In this document: positions 24,980 through 39,900 of the stretch, in pieces
Position numbering within the stretch: position 1 is the stretch's first letter
Layout: each line of letters begins with the position of its first letter
DNA from: Diorhabda sublineata
Taxonomy: Eukaryota > Arthropoda > Insecta > Coleoptera > Chrysomelidae
DNA: 64,000 nt
Direction: 5' to 3'
Assembly: GCF_026230105.1 (NCBI RefSeq)
Contig: NC_079484.1
Span: forward strand, 6,401,805 to 6,465,804
The notes under the pieces: generated by a model
Seen by the model: the letters and a program-made list of their open reading frames with translations, nothing else
The model's database searches: none
Told to the model about the DNA's origin: nothing
Program-made: the position numbers and the translations under genes

Positions 24980-27900
24980 CTGCAAAATAATATAAAATCA
25001 TTACCCAGAGCTTACTTTGAAAATATACTTTATTACTAAAGTCTATTTATCGAAGAAAAATAGTGAGTCAAAGCCAAAATCAGTACATGATCAGCACATG
25101 AACGTCCCGAGCGAAACGGGGCGCGGCATTTTCTTCAAGTGTCTACCGAATCGTTAGTGAGTACAGAGCTAATCATTCAGTGGCCGACCCAAAAAGGTAT
25201 TCATCAAGAAAAAAAAATTAACATAACAGTTTATTTGATGATTTCGACAGGAGGGCAATCAGAACAATTGCGGACAATTTTTTCTTTCAAAATGAGTTAC
25301 CTGCAGCGGATGAAGTTCTGAGGGTAGTTTATAGGTAATAGTGAAAATTAACTTTAAGGAAAAGGACACAGACTAATAATTTGTCATATCGGGAATGAAG
25401 ATGGTTTTCTGCCAGATGCTTTATGGGTATTTGAATCGAAAACAACCGGAGACTATCACGAGGAAATGAACGATGAAAATTGGTTTACAAAAACTCTACA
25501 GAAGCTTGAAGAGAACTGTGTTGTTGTATTAGACAATGCTTCGTATCACATTGATTCCAACAATGGCAACAAGGAAAGTAGGTATTCAAGAATGGCTTAC
25601 TTCTGAACATATCGATTTTGTGGGTTAAGGCAACTGGCCAAAAACAAAAATAAAACCATTTTACGATTACCGCCCTACCATTGTGAACGCAATACCATTG
25701 ACTTGATCTGGGCAGATGTAAAACAATATGTTGCATCAAAAAGTGAAATATTTAAATTTTCTGACGTTAAAAATTTCAACGCTTTAAAATGCAAATGCAA
25801 CAATTTATTATCGGATACATTTTTCAATAATTTTACATTATTAATATTCATGTATGATTATGGATACCAGCGTGATGGGCAGTACTAGATTTTTCGGTCC
25901 GTCCATATTTTAAATGAGTCATGTGCTCTTTAAGCCGGGCAATAACGGATCTCTTAGTTTGTCCAATATGCTTCCCGTCATAACCACCACAGCATATTTT
26001 ATATATATATATACCACTTTTCCAAATTTGATATTTTATCCTTAGAATTGTTCAGCAATTGTTTTAATGTATTGTTGGATTTATAAAACAATTTAAAAAC
26101 AAAGGATTGGAAAGTAGATTTAACAGAGTAGGTTTTAAAGTGTTTTAGAAATCCAACAATACATTAAAACAATTATTGGGCAATCCTAAGGATAAAATAC
26201 TAAATTTGAAGTATATCGAGTAGACTAAGAGATCCGTTATTGTCCGGTTTAAAAATCACGTTGCCAGTCACATAAATATTAATAATGTAAAATTGGGCAA
26301 ATCCCACAACGTGTCTAACGATATCAAAGGGTTCAAGCGAAAGCGCCTGATCGGCTCCTCAAAAGACATCGGACTTTGGTGACGTCAAGTGGGTCAAGAA
26401 TGTCTATGTGCTCAACGGCTTCACGGCCACCCACACCTACGAACTATGAATGTAAAATTGTTAAAAAATGTATCCAATAATAGATGCATTCGAAAGCTAA
26501 ATGTAAGAGTAGCTTAGATAGGGACAAACAGCCAATTCCTTATAGTCCACTCTATAGTTTAGTAGTCAAGGAATAAATGTGAAGATTCCCGCCAAGGAGT
26601 TTTTTCCCGTTGGAATTAATTTTCGCCAGAGAAGGTTTATTGGTGGGTAACTTTTGTATAAAACAGTTATTAGGTTTTAGTTTACCTTCAGTCACTGAAG
26701 ACGATAATTTGGTTATCGAAACAAGCATCAGACAGTGTAATTGTGAGTGTTGGTGTAGTGGTGATGTAAGCAGTGAGTTCCGACATTGCTGAGTTAGTGA
26801 GAGTCGCAAGCTTATATTCTCATTGTATTTCTTGATAACTTTCGTTACCAAAGTTTTAAATAAACACGTAAATTCTTCGTTTTTTCATCTTTAAATGATT
26901 ACAACTGAAAAATTTGGATTTGATTTTTAGTATTCTCATGTTGCGGTAACTTTGTCACTTTTGGAATAAGAATCCGAAAAGTAAAAAATAAAGTTAGTGT
27001 TGATTTTAAACGATAGTTTTTTTTTATTCTCATATTTTTTTCGCGTACCTGCTAAGTAAATTGGAGCTACTCGCACGTGATTGTCCCAGCAATGGTTCAT
27101 TAGCACCACATATCTCTAAAGGAATACCTTCAGGTTCTACGTGTTCATCGAACAGCGAACTGGGTGCTTGAAATGTAGATCCATTCGTTGATTTAGTCGG
27201 AGACACTTTCAAGTCTTTACGGGTCAATTCGAGTTGATCGCTGTCTCCGATCTGAACTGATGATATGGGTACGTCCAAACAAGGAGATAACAGTCTTGGA
27301 TTGTTTGCTAAAAATTCGACTATTTGGGAGGCTGCTGGACGTTCCTTGGATTCGCGTTTCCAACATGATTTCATTAGACCCACACTACAACAAAAAATTT
27401 AAGACTAATACATTTGCGTTTGATGTAGTTCAGTCCTCATTGAAGAGAACCATATAATGTAAAATTTAAATAATTATTTCTTTTACTGTATCAGATAATT
27501 TCAATAATCAAATAATTCTTAAGATTCAGGAGAAAGCGTACAATACTCACAGTTGTGGTTTAGTTCCTTTTGGAATTTCGAGTGTTTGTCCATCTTTTAC
27601 TAATTCCAGTACTTGAGCATTACTTTTCCCTTGGAAAGGAAAGTTTCCAAAGGTTATTATCTCGTAGAGCAATATACCAAAACTCCATATATCCGAAGCG
27701 GGAGTAAACACTCCAAGAGCTAAACTTTCTGGAGACATCCATCTTACAGGTAACATTCCTCTTCTGTAAAAAAAAACAAACAAGTATATATCTAAAAGTG
27801 GCCTGGGTAGATAAATATTTTCATGGTTGAAAAACCTTCGAGATTGGTTCCATGTACGTGATGCCGTAAATCTAATACGCATGACTGAAGATCATGAGGA

Positions 27901-30900
27901 ATTCCAAAGGATGATTGCCAACCTTCATTAGAATGAAGCAGGCACTGGAAGAAGAATAACATGGGATGGAATAGTGAAGGTTAACTGTATATTTTCCACT
28001 CAGAATTGTGGTTCAGGACCTCCAGGAATAGAAACAAGATATTAGATAGACAAAGAAACAAATTGGAGAAATTTTAAGGGGACCGAGCTGTGTTAAACGG
28101 TGCGGTAAAACCGAATAAGCAACTTCTATCGATTAAAACTAGGGTTGTAGTGAGGACAAGAAGTGGTGCGTGGTCTTCCTTTGTTCCGTTTACTACTAGG
28201 GATGTGAAATCAATGGGAAAGAATCGATTAAACGATTTTTCTTTATTAAATATTAATCGATTTGTCAATAATCGATTTTTGCGAATAAATCCTTTTTCCA
28301 TTATTTAAAAATCTACATACTTTTTATATTAGCAATAGTTTAATTTGATTAGAATTGTTATATTTTCTGTTCTAAAATACGGTTTCGTATTTTCCTTATC
28401 ATATTTCCCGCTTTGGAAAATAATAATAACGCTTTGTGGATTTTCTTCAACATTTTTGGAGTAGTCGCCTCATTTAGGCGACCACTGCGATGCTGGTCAT
28501 CGCAGGTCTACCCACTATTTCACTTCACTAGTTCAGCTTTTATATCGGTTGCGCTAACGCCTTTCAAATAAAAGTATTGTATCACATAACGATAATCAAT
28601 TTTTTCCATGTATTATGTACTTTCTAATACAGTGGTATTTTTCAAGCAACTACCGCCATCTCTAGGTCGGGCCAGGTACTTCTGGGACCGTCTTCGTAAT
28701 ATCTCAATCTCAGGTTGGTTCGAACAGATTTCTTTCCATTTTTTTGTTCAAAATAAATTGTAAAATCAAATATCAAATAAAACTATATGCTTATAACAAA
28801 TAGGCAGGTAGGTATTTACTTTTCCCTCAATGGCAATCACTAATATCGACTCACTTTAGTTTATGAAATTCCGGAAAGAAATGAATACGTTTATCATTGA
28901 CATTCGTATTTATATTGGTGAAGGGTAAAACACCACAAGTCATATAAATTGGCGGGTCTGATTAAGTGTTGCGGATGGGACGGCGGCCGGCGCGATAACG
29001 GCAAGTTTCGACGTGTTGTATTGAATATGGAATATGCAAGTTTTTAGAAGTAACAGTCGCTGAGCTTCACTAAATATTATCTGCCTATATTGATCGGAGA
29101 AATTCAACCAACATTTTATCGAAACTAAATAAATTTTCATGGACCCCCCCTTAAGATTGTGGAATCCCATTTTTCGTCACGCCCAACGTAGACCACCGTC
29201 GAGTCTTCCGCTAGACCCCTGGACCACTTCGGAAATATTTTGATGAAGACTAAAAGAAGTCGAATCGTCAAATTTTCATCTGCCTTTAAAATATTATAAT
29301 GGAAGCTAATTTAAAATCAAAAGGGACTTAAAATCAAGAACATTTAGACGCATAAACATATCAAAAGGTCTAAGTAATAATAAATTAAAGAAATTTCATT
29401 TTTTAGTGCGTTCTAGATAAAGTGAATAAAGTGAGTTATAAAATATGTTTTTCACTTATTTTTGTAAAATTTTGTCCAGTAATTCCACAAACACACAAAT
29501 ATTTGTGTTGAAATACGGAAAAATATTTTTTTTTCATGAGTTTGGTTAAAATTCGACAAGTACATTAATATTTATTTTTAATTGCATCTTAAAACTGCTT
29601 AATCGGCTCTACCTCACACTGTATTTACAAGAAACGTTTAGAGATGTTGAAGAAGACTGAAAGAAGTGCTGGACTCAATCCTAGGGGGAGGATTTATGAG
29701 GCAATTATGCTTCAAAAGATTAAACTTGAATAAACTGAGCACACTAATTACAAACAGTAACACAATTAAACGTTTCGACAGTGTTTCGACAACGAAGTTA
29801 ACATCTTCAGATCGTCGGTTAACGGTTAACAGCTTTGGGGGTCGATTATACGAAAGAAAAATGTTACAGATTTATAAAAATACTGGAAATAGCATTTCTT
29901 TATAAATAATATTTAGATTATATCGTGTTAACTCACCTCGTAAATTTGTAATAATCGTTGTCAAACATGGCTCTCGTCATACCGAAATCACCGATTTTAA
30001 CAGATCGTTGCGCATTTATCAGACAATTTCTGGAAGCGATGTCCCTATGTACAAACTTAATTTCAGCCAAATAACTCAAACCTCTAGCAACATCCAACGC
30101 CATATTTGTCAATCGTTTCGGACTAACTTCTTCAGATTCTTCGATATCGGATTTTACTAAATGTCTTCTGGCTAGAAGGTACGTTTTAAGATCACCGTAC
30201 AACATAAACTCCATTATAGTATAAACCGGTTCTTCTTTCGTACAAACTCCCAATAATTTAACGATATTTTTGTGATCGAAACGTTTCATCGCTTCGGCTT
30301 CGGAAAGGAAATCGAGTTTTTCTTCTGTCGTCGAACCAACTTTGAGGGTCTTAACCGCTGCGGCTGTCCAATTGTCGTTATTTTCAAGGGAGACTTCGCC
30401 TCCGTAGACAGTACCGAAAGCGCCCTCACCAAGTTTTCTGTTTATTACGACGCATTCACGTCGAATTTCCCATTTATCGAGATCACTGGCATTACGTAAG
30501 TCGAACGGTATACCTAGAGATCTATAAAAATTCGTGTGATTATTTCGAAACTGATTCTTACCCTACCGTTTACTCACCTCATATAATTCTTGGTTTTTTC
30601 TACTTTCGAATCGTACCTCCTCTTCATATAATAACAAACGGCGACAACTCCTATCAATAAAACACCTGCTACGATTATATTTAGAATGATGACGGCCGTT
30701 TGACATTCTACGTTGAAAGCTACGGCTAATGCTTCTAAAGCGCAACTAGGTGGTGGCGGTGTACCGTCTTCTGGTATACCTCCGTTTTGATTCAACCATA
30801 TAATGTTTGTGCCATTCAAGACTAAATCCCCTCCGAGAATTTCGGGTTTATCGTCGGTGATGTTCGGGAAAAAATTACCGACGATCGATTTAGTGCCATT

Positions 30901-33900
30901 TATCCACTGGACCAGATTGATTGTTGAAAAACGAGATGGACCACCGCGAAATTTGATGTGACCAGACACACCGTGAAAATCTACTTTTTGTATATATTCG
31001 ACGAGTTGTCTGGAATTTAGGAAAAAAACGGTTAGGTTATAATTTATCACATATTTTTCCAATCGAACCGATTTATATTTGATAATACAGTAGAACATTA
31101 ATGAATTAAACTTCGATAACGTAATAACCTCCATAAATTCATAAAAGGTTGTGTTTATAAGCTCTTTTACTTAAAATACGAACACTCTATAACTTAAGCG
31201 AATAATTTGAGCTTCGATTCTCTGTAACTCAAAGTTGTAACGACGACGACATTTCTAACTTCAATTATCTATCAATAGGGTCCCTGTAGACCACGTATTT
31301 ACCAAATGGCTTCAAATGTAAACAACAGACTAAAGTCTAAGTACTGTAACTTATTTGTATGTAATTGAAGCCTTTAATGAGGGGCAGATCAACAAAACCT
31401 AGTTGCTTTATGGGCTGCAGATCACTGCCTTTGGATTATGGATAGATGACTTATTATAACAAACAAAAGCCAGTGATTTAGATGTCAATCAATCGGTGAC
31501 TAATGACAATTCTTCAGAAATATCCATCTGAAGATGATCAGGATACTAATAACCATGTTAATAACTTATTATTGAGCTATTAATGGCTACGTTATCTAGA
31601 AGGACTATAAAGAGATTGTAGTACCTGGAAAAAGCGTTGGAACCAATAAAACAGAATCATCCAGTGATTTAGATGTCAATCAATCGGTGACTAAAGACAA
31701 TACTTCAGAAATATCCATCTGAAATGGTCAGGATACTAATAACCATGTTAATAACTTATTATTGAGCTATTAATAGTCTACGCCATCTAGAAGGAATATA
31801 GAAAGATTGTAGAACCTGGAAAAAGCGTTGGAACCAATAAAATAGAATCATCCAGTGATTTAGATGTCAATCAATCGGTGACTAATGACGATTTTTCATA
31901 AATATCCATCTGAAGTTGGTCAGGATACTAAAAATCATGTTAATAACTTATTATTGAGCTATTAATAGGCCACGCCATCTAGAAGGAATATAGAAAGATT
32001 GTAGAACCTGGAAAAAGCGTTGGAACCAATAAAATAGAATCATCCAGTGATTTAGATGTTAATCAATCGGTGACTAATGACAATACTTCAGAAATATCCA
32101 TCTGAAATGGTCAGGATACTAATAACCATGTTAATAACTTATTATTGAGCTATTAATAGTCTACGCCATCTAGAAGGAATATAGAAAGATTGTAGAACCT
32201 GGAAAAAGCGTTGGAACCAATAAAACAGAATTGTCCAGTGATTTAGATGTCAATCAATCGGTGACTAATGACGATTTTTCATAAATATCCATCTGAAGTT
32301 GGTCAGGATACTAAAAATCATGTTAATAACTTATTATTGAGCTATTAATAGGCCACGCCATCTAGAAGGAATATAGAAAGATTGTAGAACCTGGAAAAAG
32401 CGTTGGAACCAATAAAATAGAATCATCCAGTGATTTAGATGTTAATCAATCGGTGACTAATGACAATACTTCAGAAATATCCATCTGAAATGGTCAGGAT
32501 ACTAATAACCATGTTAATAACTTATTATTGAGCTATTAATAGGCTACGTTATCTAGAAGGACTATAAAGAGATTGTAGAACCTGGAAAAAGCGTTGGAAC
32601 CAATAAAACAGAATTATCCAGTGATTTAGATGTCATTCAATCGGTGATTAATGACAATTCTTCAGAAATATCCATCTGAAATGGTCAGGATACTAATAAC
32701 CATGTTAATAACTTATTATTGAGCTATTAATAGGCTACGTTATCTAGAAGGACTATAAAGAGATTGTAGAACCCGGAAAAAGCGTTGGAACCAATAAAAC
32801 AGAATCATCCATTGATTTAGATGTCATTCAATCGGTGACTAATGACAATTCTTCAGAAATATCCATCTGAAATGGTCAGGATACTAATAACCATGTTAAT
32901 AACTCATTATTGAGCTATTAATAGGCTACGTTATCTAGAAGGTCTATAAAGAGATTGTAGAACCTGGAAAAAGCGTTGGAACCAATAAAACAGAATTATC
33001 CAGTGATTTAGATGTCATTCAATCGGTGATTAATGACAATTCTTCAGAAATATCCATCTGAAATGGTCAGGATACTAATAACCATGTTAATAACTTATTA
33101 TTGAGCTATTAATAGGCTACGTTATCTAGAAGGACTATAAAGAGATTGTAGAACCTGGAAAAAGCGTTGGAACCAATAAAACAGAATTATCCAGTGATTT
33201 AGATGTCATTCAATCGGTGATTAATGACAATTCTTCAGAAATATCCATCTGAAATGGTCAGGATACTAATAACCATGTTAATAACTCATTATTGAGCTAT
33301 TAATAGGCTACGCCATCTAGAAGGTCTATAAAGAGATTGTAGAACCTGGAAAAAGCGTTGGAACCAATAAAACAGAATCATCCAGTGATTTAGATGTCAA
33401 TCAATCGGTGACTAATGACAATTCTTCAGAAATATCCATCTGAAATGGTCAGGATACTAATAACCATGTTAATAACTCATTATTGAACTATTAATAGGCT
33501 ACGTTATCTAGAAGGTCTATAAAGAGATTGTAGAACCTGGAAAAAGCGTTGGAACCAATAAAACAGAATCATCCAGTGATTTAGATGTCATTCAATCGGT
33601 GACTAATGACAATTCTTCAGAAATATCCATCTGAAGATGATCAGGATACTAATAACCATGTTAATAACTTATTATTGAGCTATTAATGGCTACGTTATCT
33701 AGAAGGACTATAAAGAGATTGTAGTACCTGGAAAAAGCGTTGGAACCAATAAAACAGAATCATCCAGTGATTTAGATGTCAATCAATCGGTGACTAATGA
33801 CAATACTTCAGAAATATCCATCTGAAATGGTCAGGATACTAATAACCATGTTAATAACTTATTATTGAGCTATTAATAGTCAACGCCATCTAGAAGGAAT

Positions 33901-36900
33901 ATAGAAAGATTGTAGAACCTGGAAAAAGCGTTGGAACCAATAAAACAGAATTATCCAGTCATTTAGATGTCATTCAATCGGTGATTAATGACAATTCTTC
34001 AGAAATATCCATTTGAAGAGGGTCAGGATACTAGTAACCATATTAAACACTTATTATGGAGCTATTAACAGGCTACGCCATCTAGAAGGAATATAGAAAG
34101 ATTGTAGGACTTGGAAAAAGCGTTGGAACCAATAAAACAGAATCATTCAGTTATTCAGATGTCAAGAACTGGTGACTAATGACGAATCAGTCGCTGATCC
34201 TACGGAATTTGGGCCAGAAAGAAATGAAATTTTGCAAGGGAAATTTCTACATTTCTAATGGTTTGGGTTTTAGGTGTTGTCGCCAGATTTGTCTTAATTT
34301 AGTCAGTTAAGGTTATTAAATCTGGGACAGTTTCACAATTAAATAGGACACTTTTATTTTTCAGATTTCTACCAGAATTTTGTTATAACCTATGTCAAAT
34401 ATTATTTTTTGAAACTCTACTTCTTTTGAGTTGGGTTAAAGATAAACAACGCATAATGATAGTCAATGATACAACTTTGACCAAAGGCGGGCTTTAACTC
34501 CATTGAAGGTAATTAAAAATCAATTTCTTCTAGCAAATACAACGGTGGAGTGCGAGGAAGACACGTGCATTTCGTGTATTTAGCGTCTATCTAGTGTCGA
34601 ATCCGAACGAGCGCACAAGAAAATTTGGTTAGATTAGGCGCATCAGTATGTTCACGATTTGATTGTTTACTCTCTGGATGCTAAACAACAAATAAAATAT
34701 TAAACATAAAACACCCCACCAGATGATTTTAATACCAATTTTAATACCGAATTATCTCTGCAGTTGCAAATTCTCAGAGCTACCTCTAGAGTATGTCGAG
34801 TTTACCTAGTTGATAGTATAATATAAAATCCCCGTCATAATTTGTTTGACTATGACTATAATCGCATTGATGAGAAAGTATTAACTCTGTTGTTAAATCT
34901 TTTTCTTCTTTTATTTACGGTAATAAACGTTTCAAGCTAATTACAGGGATTGAAGATACCGTCTTGATACCTGCAAATGTGCGCTCGAACCACCGTGCGC
35001 TCGATGCACGCATTCAATACAACATCACAACTTCAACTACTGGATCAAGGCGTATTTTCGAAAATTCATTTGCATTTAACCTAGCTCCTAAACAAAGCTC
35101 ATAGTCGAACCTCTGTAAGTAAAAATATAACCCAATAAAAACTCTTTAACTCAAAGCTTAGGTAAATAAAAGCTTCTATGAATCAAATTATATAACGTTT
35201 CCCTTGGTCTTCGTCTTATCCAGGTTCTACTGTACTACTTTTATAAATTATTATTATACCCATTAGATTTTATTGAATAACTTATGGTGACTAAGTAAAA
35301 GTAAAAATTTTACGTAAAAAAGAGAGTACCTTCAAAATATGGAAATATGCAATTTAATAGGCATTTCCTTAATGGCGAACATATATACTACATGAAAATT
35401 TCAGTATATTTGTATTCTGATAAAGGTATTAGAATTAATTAGTTGTTTACGATTTTTTCCCCATAATAGATCTTTTATAATTATTAATTAAAAATTTAAA
35501 TGTATTTTTCATGTTTTATTTAGATACATACGAGGGTTGTTTGAAAGTTTTCCACCTAGCATAGAGAGAAAAAATATTTTTCCACAAACACTCCTGCAAG
35601 CGGGACTTTAAGGTTAGCTAAAGTTGCTAGGAGCCATATATGGTTAACACAGTGGGTGGTCAACCAAATCGGAGTGCGATTCGTGGGGGTTTGATATCTT
35701 GTTGAAGACAGTCAATGAATAAAATCCCATGACTAAGGGATATAAAGCTTTTGCCTACTTGTGGTCCAGTAACTCAGCCTGTTGAAACCCCAGTTGTAAG
35801 TTTCTCCGTTTTCCATCGCCTGTACGATATCTCCGTTGGAAAGTTGCACATTTCCGTTCATGACAATGCCTTTTTCGATATGTAGAGTCTTGCACTTAGA
35901 CAGCCCAAACTCCATATGTATATCGGTGGAGAATCGATGTGTTAAATCGAGAAGATGATTGATTTGACGCTTATTTGTATTAATGTTGTATTTGTATAAT
36001 TGAGCATGATAGATAGTGGATTCATTGCAAGGCAGAACCACAACGGACTCAAGGACTCGCCCTGGTATATTCGTTATTTAAAGGAAGCTTACAATAGTTG
36101 GGTGGAGTTTGTAAATCTGCAAGTTCTCCACGATTCAACGCTCCACTATCAAACGCTTTCTTGTAATCCACGAAAGCAGTGTGTATATTCCGGTGATCTC
36201 TCTGTGCTTGCCGAAGTATCACAGAGTCCATCATAAGTCGTTCTTTGCACCCTTGATGATCTCTACTGCAACCTTTCTGTTTCTCTAGTAAGATGTTGTG
36301 TTCTTCGACGTGCCTATAAATTCTGTAAGTGATACAAGCTGTAAGTATCTCAAATAAAGTGGGTAGGCACGTGATAGGTCTGTACTGAGTGGGGTCATCC
36401 GACCAAGAGCTCTTTGGAAGTAATTGAGTGGACCCCAGTGCTAAAAATGTTGCGGATATCTTCTGTGTACGCTTGGGACTTTCGTATACCAGAAGTTTTG
36501 GATATTATCAACTCCCGGTGCTTTCCAGTTGTTAGTATTTACTGATTTGGATTTAAAGTGAGATCATATTGAAACTTACTTGGCCGTTTCTTTGGAATGT
36601 AGATCATAGACAGCTTCGGAATTTTCGTTGACCAATTGATTTAATGCTAGTGCGAATGTCCAAACACCATCATAAGCAAAACCAGCATATTCGGAATTTG
36701 CAATTTGGGGTTTGCTTTTATGTACTAATTTCTTCCATTCACCTATGGTTATATTCTCTTGCATTACGGCGTCGTCTGGACCATAATAGGCATGTGCTAA
36801 AGAGAAATAACCATTTGCTGCCTGAAAAAATTGAATATATTCGGTATAACAACATTTGAAATAAGATTCATATCAAATTAAAGCAACAGAAACTGTAAGC

Positions 36901-39900
36901 TACCTGACTGATGAAATCTTTTTTATATAGTTCACATTTTTTGGATACTACTGATGAGTAAATCATCAGATGGTTCAATACCATTGTCTAGCGTTCCTAA
37001 AACTTATAGAGATTGAAGTGCAATCTCATTTTTTTAGGTCCAATATCATTGCCTTGCGTTCCGAAAATTTATGGAGATTGAAATACAATCCAGATCATTG
37101 TATTGTCGCATTTTTGCCTCTTCATATACAGTAGTAAAAATTATAAAAATATTTAAATTAACCTTCAAAGTTTTATTAATTTTTAAGTTACATGAAACTC
37201 ATAAAGTCGTATAGTGCTAAATCTTGTAAACGAGGTGGATATTGACAAACATAAAGGTTAAAAAACAAGCTAATCCAAAGCGATTTGTGGCAATATGCTT
37301 TCTCATGATGAAGAAAAATAGATTTGTTTCTTTTTTGTACATTTTCATTCCATTTTCATTTCGAAAGAAGTTTCTACTGTTCATCATAAAGAAAATACCC
37401 CTTTGTCAATTTGTCAAATCTTTTAGTTCACAGATAGTCTTGTAAACGTCCCAGTACTCCAATCGACTGATTCAATCCATTTTTTGAATATTTTCATCTG
37501 CTTTTATAGTTGAACGACCGTTATTTATCCTCAATATGATTAATTTCTACTCATACCACTTTTGAAAAGTTGTTACATTATTATCATAGGCAAATTCCAC
37601 CTTTTTATGAGCTTCTTAGCTTTAAAACAAATTCTAACATGTCTCTATCAATAAACAATTTATTTCCTTCAATATAAGTGAAAATAAAAGGTGACTTTTA
37701 CTATTTGAAAATTTCAAGTTAGTAGAAAAACTTGAATACCTTGAATGCCTGTCGAGCATTTGTAACCAAACTTTACAAAACCAGATTTTTTATCGTTCGT
37801 TTCCCAAACGAAGTCTAAGTCATGTAAACTTTTCCATAATTTGTCTCTTTAATGTGTGATGAAGTTTCACCTCCATTATTATCTTCTAATATTTGATCAA
37901 GAGTAGGCAAATGAATCCAATCTTCTGCGGATCAATTGTTTCATTGTACCATCTATTTAAAGGAGTTTTCTCCCAGTTAACGTTTTAGGTTCTACTTCAA
38001 AGTCAGTCAAATAATGAATACTTCTCCAATTCCATTAATATTTGAACACTTAAAGATAACTTCGAAATGTAAAGTTGTGTGATTTAGTCCCTTGTTTAGT
38101 TTTAACAAGGGAATATTAGAACTTTGAGAAAATAATACATAATTATCACGTTTTGCAGTACATCCAAAACCAAAATTTTAACTTGGGTGTATGCGTACAA
38201 AGATATATGTATACGAGTCTTGTTTCACTACACTAAACACTACACAAAATAAAATTGTGGCTACTTAAAATTCAATTTACCTCGATCATTTCTGCAGTAC
38301 TGCAATTGATTTTTTCGGTGTTATTATTAATATCGGTATCGTACCAAACGTTATTCAACCAAACTGGCAAAAACCATACGTAACCTTCCTTTGCTGTCAT
38401 TTCTAATTGATAGGCTTCGCACATAACAAGTCTTGCGTCGTGATCCATTACATCAGCTATGATTATTCGAACGCTTTGTTTCTTTAGATCGGTCAAATAC
38501 TGTAACAACAAAATGCATATTTGAATAAAAGTATAACATAAAACTGTTTACTATCAATGCAGCAGCAACACTCAGAGAGTTAAACCGAAGACGACATCTT
38601 GGTGGTAGTTAACAGTTCTAAAATATTACGAATAGTACAGTTTCTGCGCATGACGCTATTTAATTGTCATTTGTCACCTCATTTGGTACTTCGTAGTCAT
38701 GTTGAAAATGTTTTAATGTTGTTATGATTCATTTATAATTGAATAGTAGACTTTTTTTGTAAATTGGAGTAAAGTAGCTAGTTAAGTATCCGAAGAACAT
38801 ATGCGTCATTGTATGGTTTTTGAGTTGCGACTAAAAACATTTGCGTTAGAGGTTAGTCAATGCCAAAAGTGGTTCTATAAGTTCAAATCAGGCAATTATA
38901 ATATTTCAGACACCTATAGTTCATTAAGACTAACATTACACAAGGGAATGCTATGGGCAAATGCATTCAGACAATCTAGAAACTCTTCAACAACTTCGAT
39001 CATTATTCGATCATCTAAGAGCATAAAATTGAAAAAAGACCAGGTGTATGGGTCTCCAATAATTGTTTCAATGGTACTATTTTTTGATCGCTTGGGCACT
39101 GGAGACGAAAAATGGTTCCTATATGATAAACCAAAACGGAAAAGATAGTGTGACTTTCTCCGAACGAATCTGCACAAAATACTGTGTTTGTTCTTGTGTA
39201 TTTAGTGGAGTATACAATGAAGTTTGAAGGACAGAAACCTGAACAAACTGTTAATGTAAATTTTTATTCTGAACATTTGGCTCGAGTAAACAAATATTTA
39301 CTTGAGGGGATTGTCAACAGAAAAAAAGGCAAGGAAATTCCATACTGTGGAAGACGAACCTTGTAAAAAATTAATGAACTGAAGTGAGAGGTAGTACCTC
39401 ACACACGGTACTACAAAATTTTTTAGTGACAAAAATTTCGATGATGTCAAAATGTCATTTCGAGATATTCTATTCAAAAACCAATTTATTGATTTTGAAT
39501 CATTTTTAAAAACAATATTTTGCTCTAAACAATAGGTGATGTTTGATAAAGGATGAATAGTTACATTGCCGATGTCCTAGAACCTTTTTTTTTTTGGAAA
39601 AACCTAACAATGACTCCTTCACACAGGATATTCGTTTGATATGTCGTCCTTTGAATTTACGACTCTCTCCAGACAAGATTTCCAAGTATGGATTCAATAA
39701 GTGATATAGCACAGGGTGTATAAAACTTCATCAATGTCAAGTCGTATGAATGAGTGACGTTTTTTAAATTTTTATTCTTCTGTTTTGACATTTTATTTAT
39801 TAATAATGAAAATTTCAATAAAATTGTTAAAAAAAATAGTTTATTTCAGAGACATCTTTCAGTGTATAATTTATTTATTTTTTATTTGATTGGCGAGCTT

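Larger units (their letters stand above)
26140..26780 (+). mobile_element. Penelope-like element relic, plus copy, split by a LINE tail
   Basis: Inverted relative to the copy at 25830-26120: shares ATCCAACAATACATTAAAAC, AAGAGATCCGTTATTG and AATATTAATAATGTAAAATT. The nuclease core has an internal deletion. The element continues after an inserted LINE 3' end (26296-26448) with the C-terminal trailer CKSSLDRDKQPIPYSPLYSL and reaches the hammerhead-like motif at 26695. Confidence 0.65.

Noticed and set aside
29761..29815. Fourth hammerhead-like motif on the minus strand
   Set aside because: CTGAAGA, GAAAC and GTC are in order, but stem II pairs poorly and flanking sequence differs from the three better copies.
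31470..34190. CRISPR-like array
   Set aside because: Monomers are 191 bases, contiguous, without short repeats and unique spacers; eukaryotic satellite.
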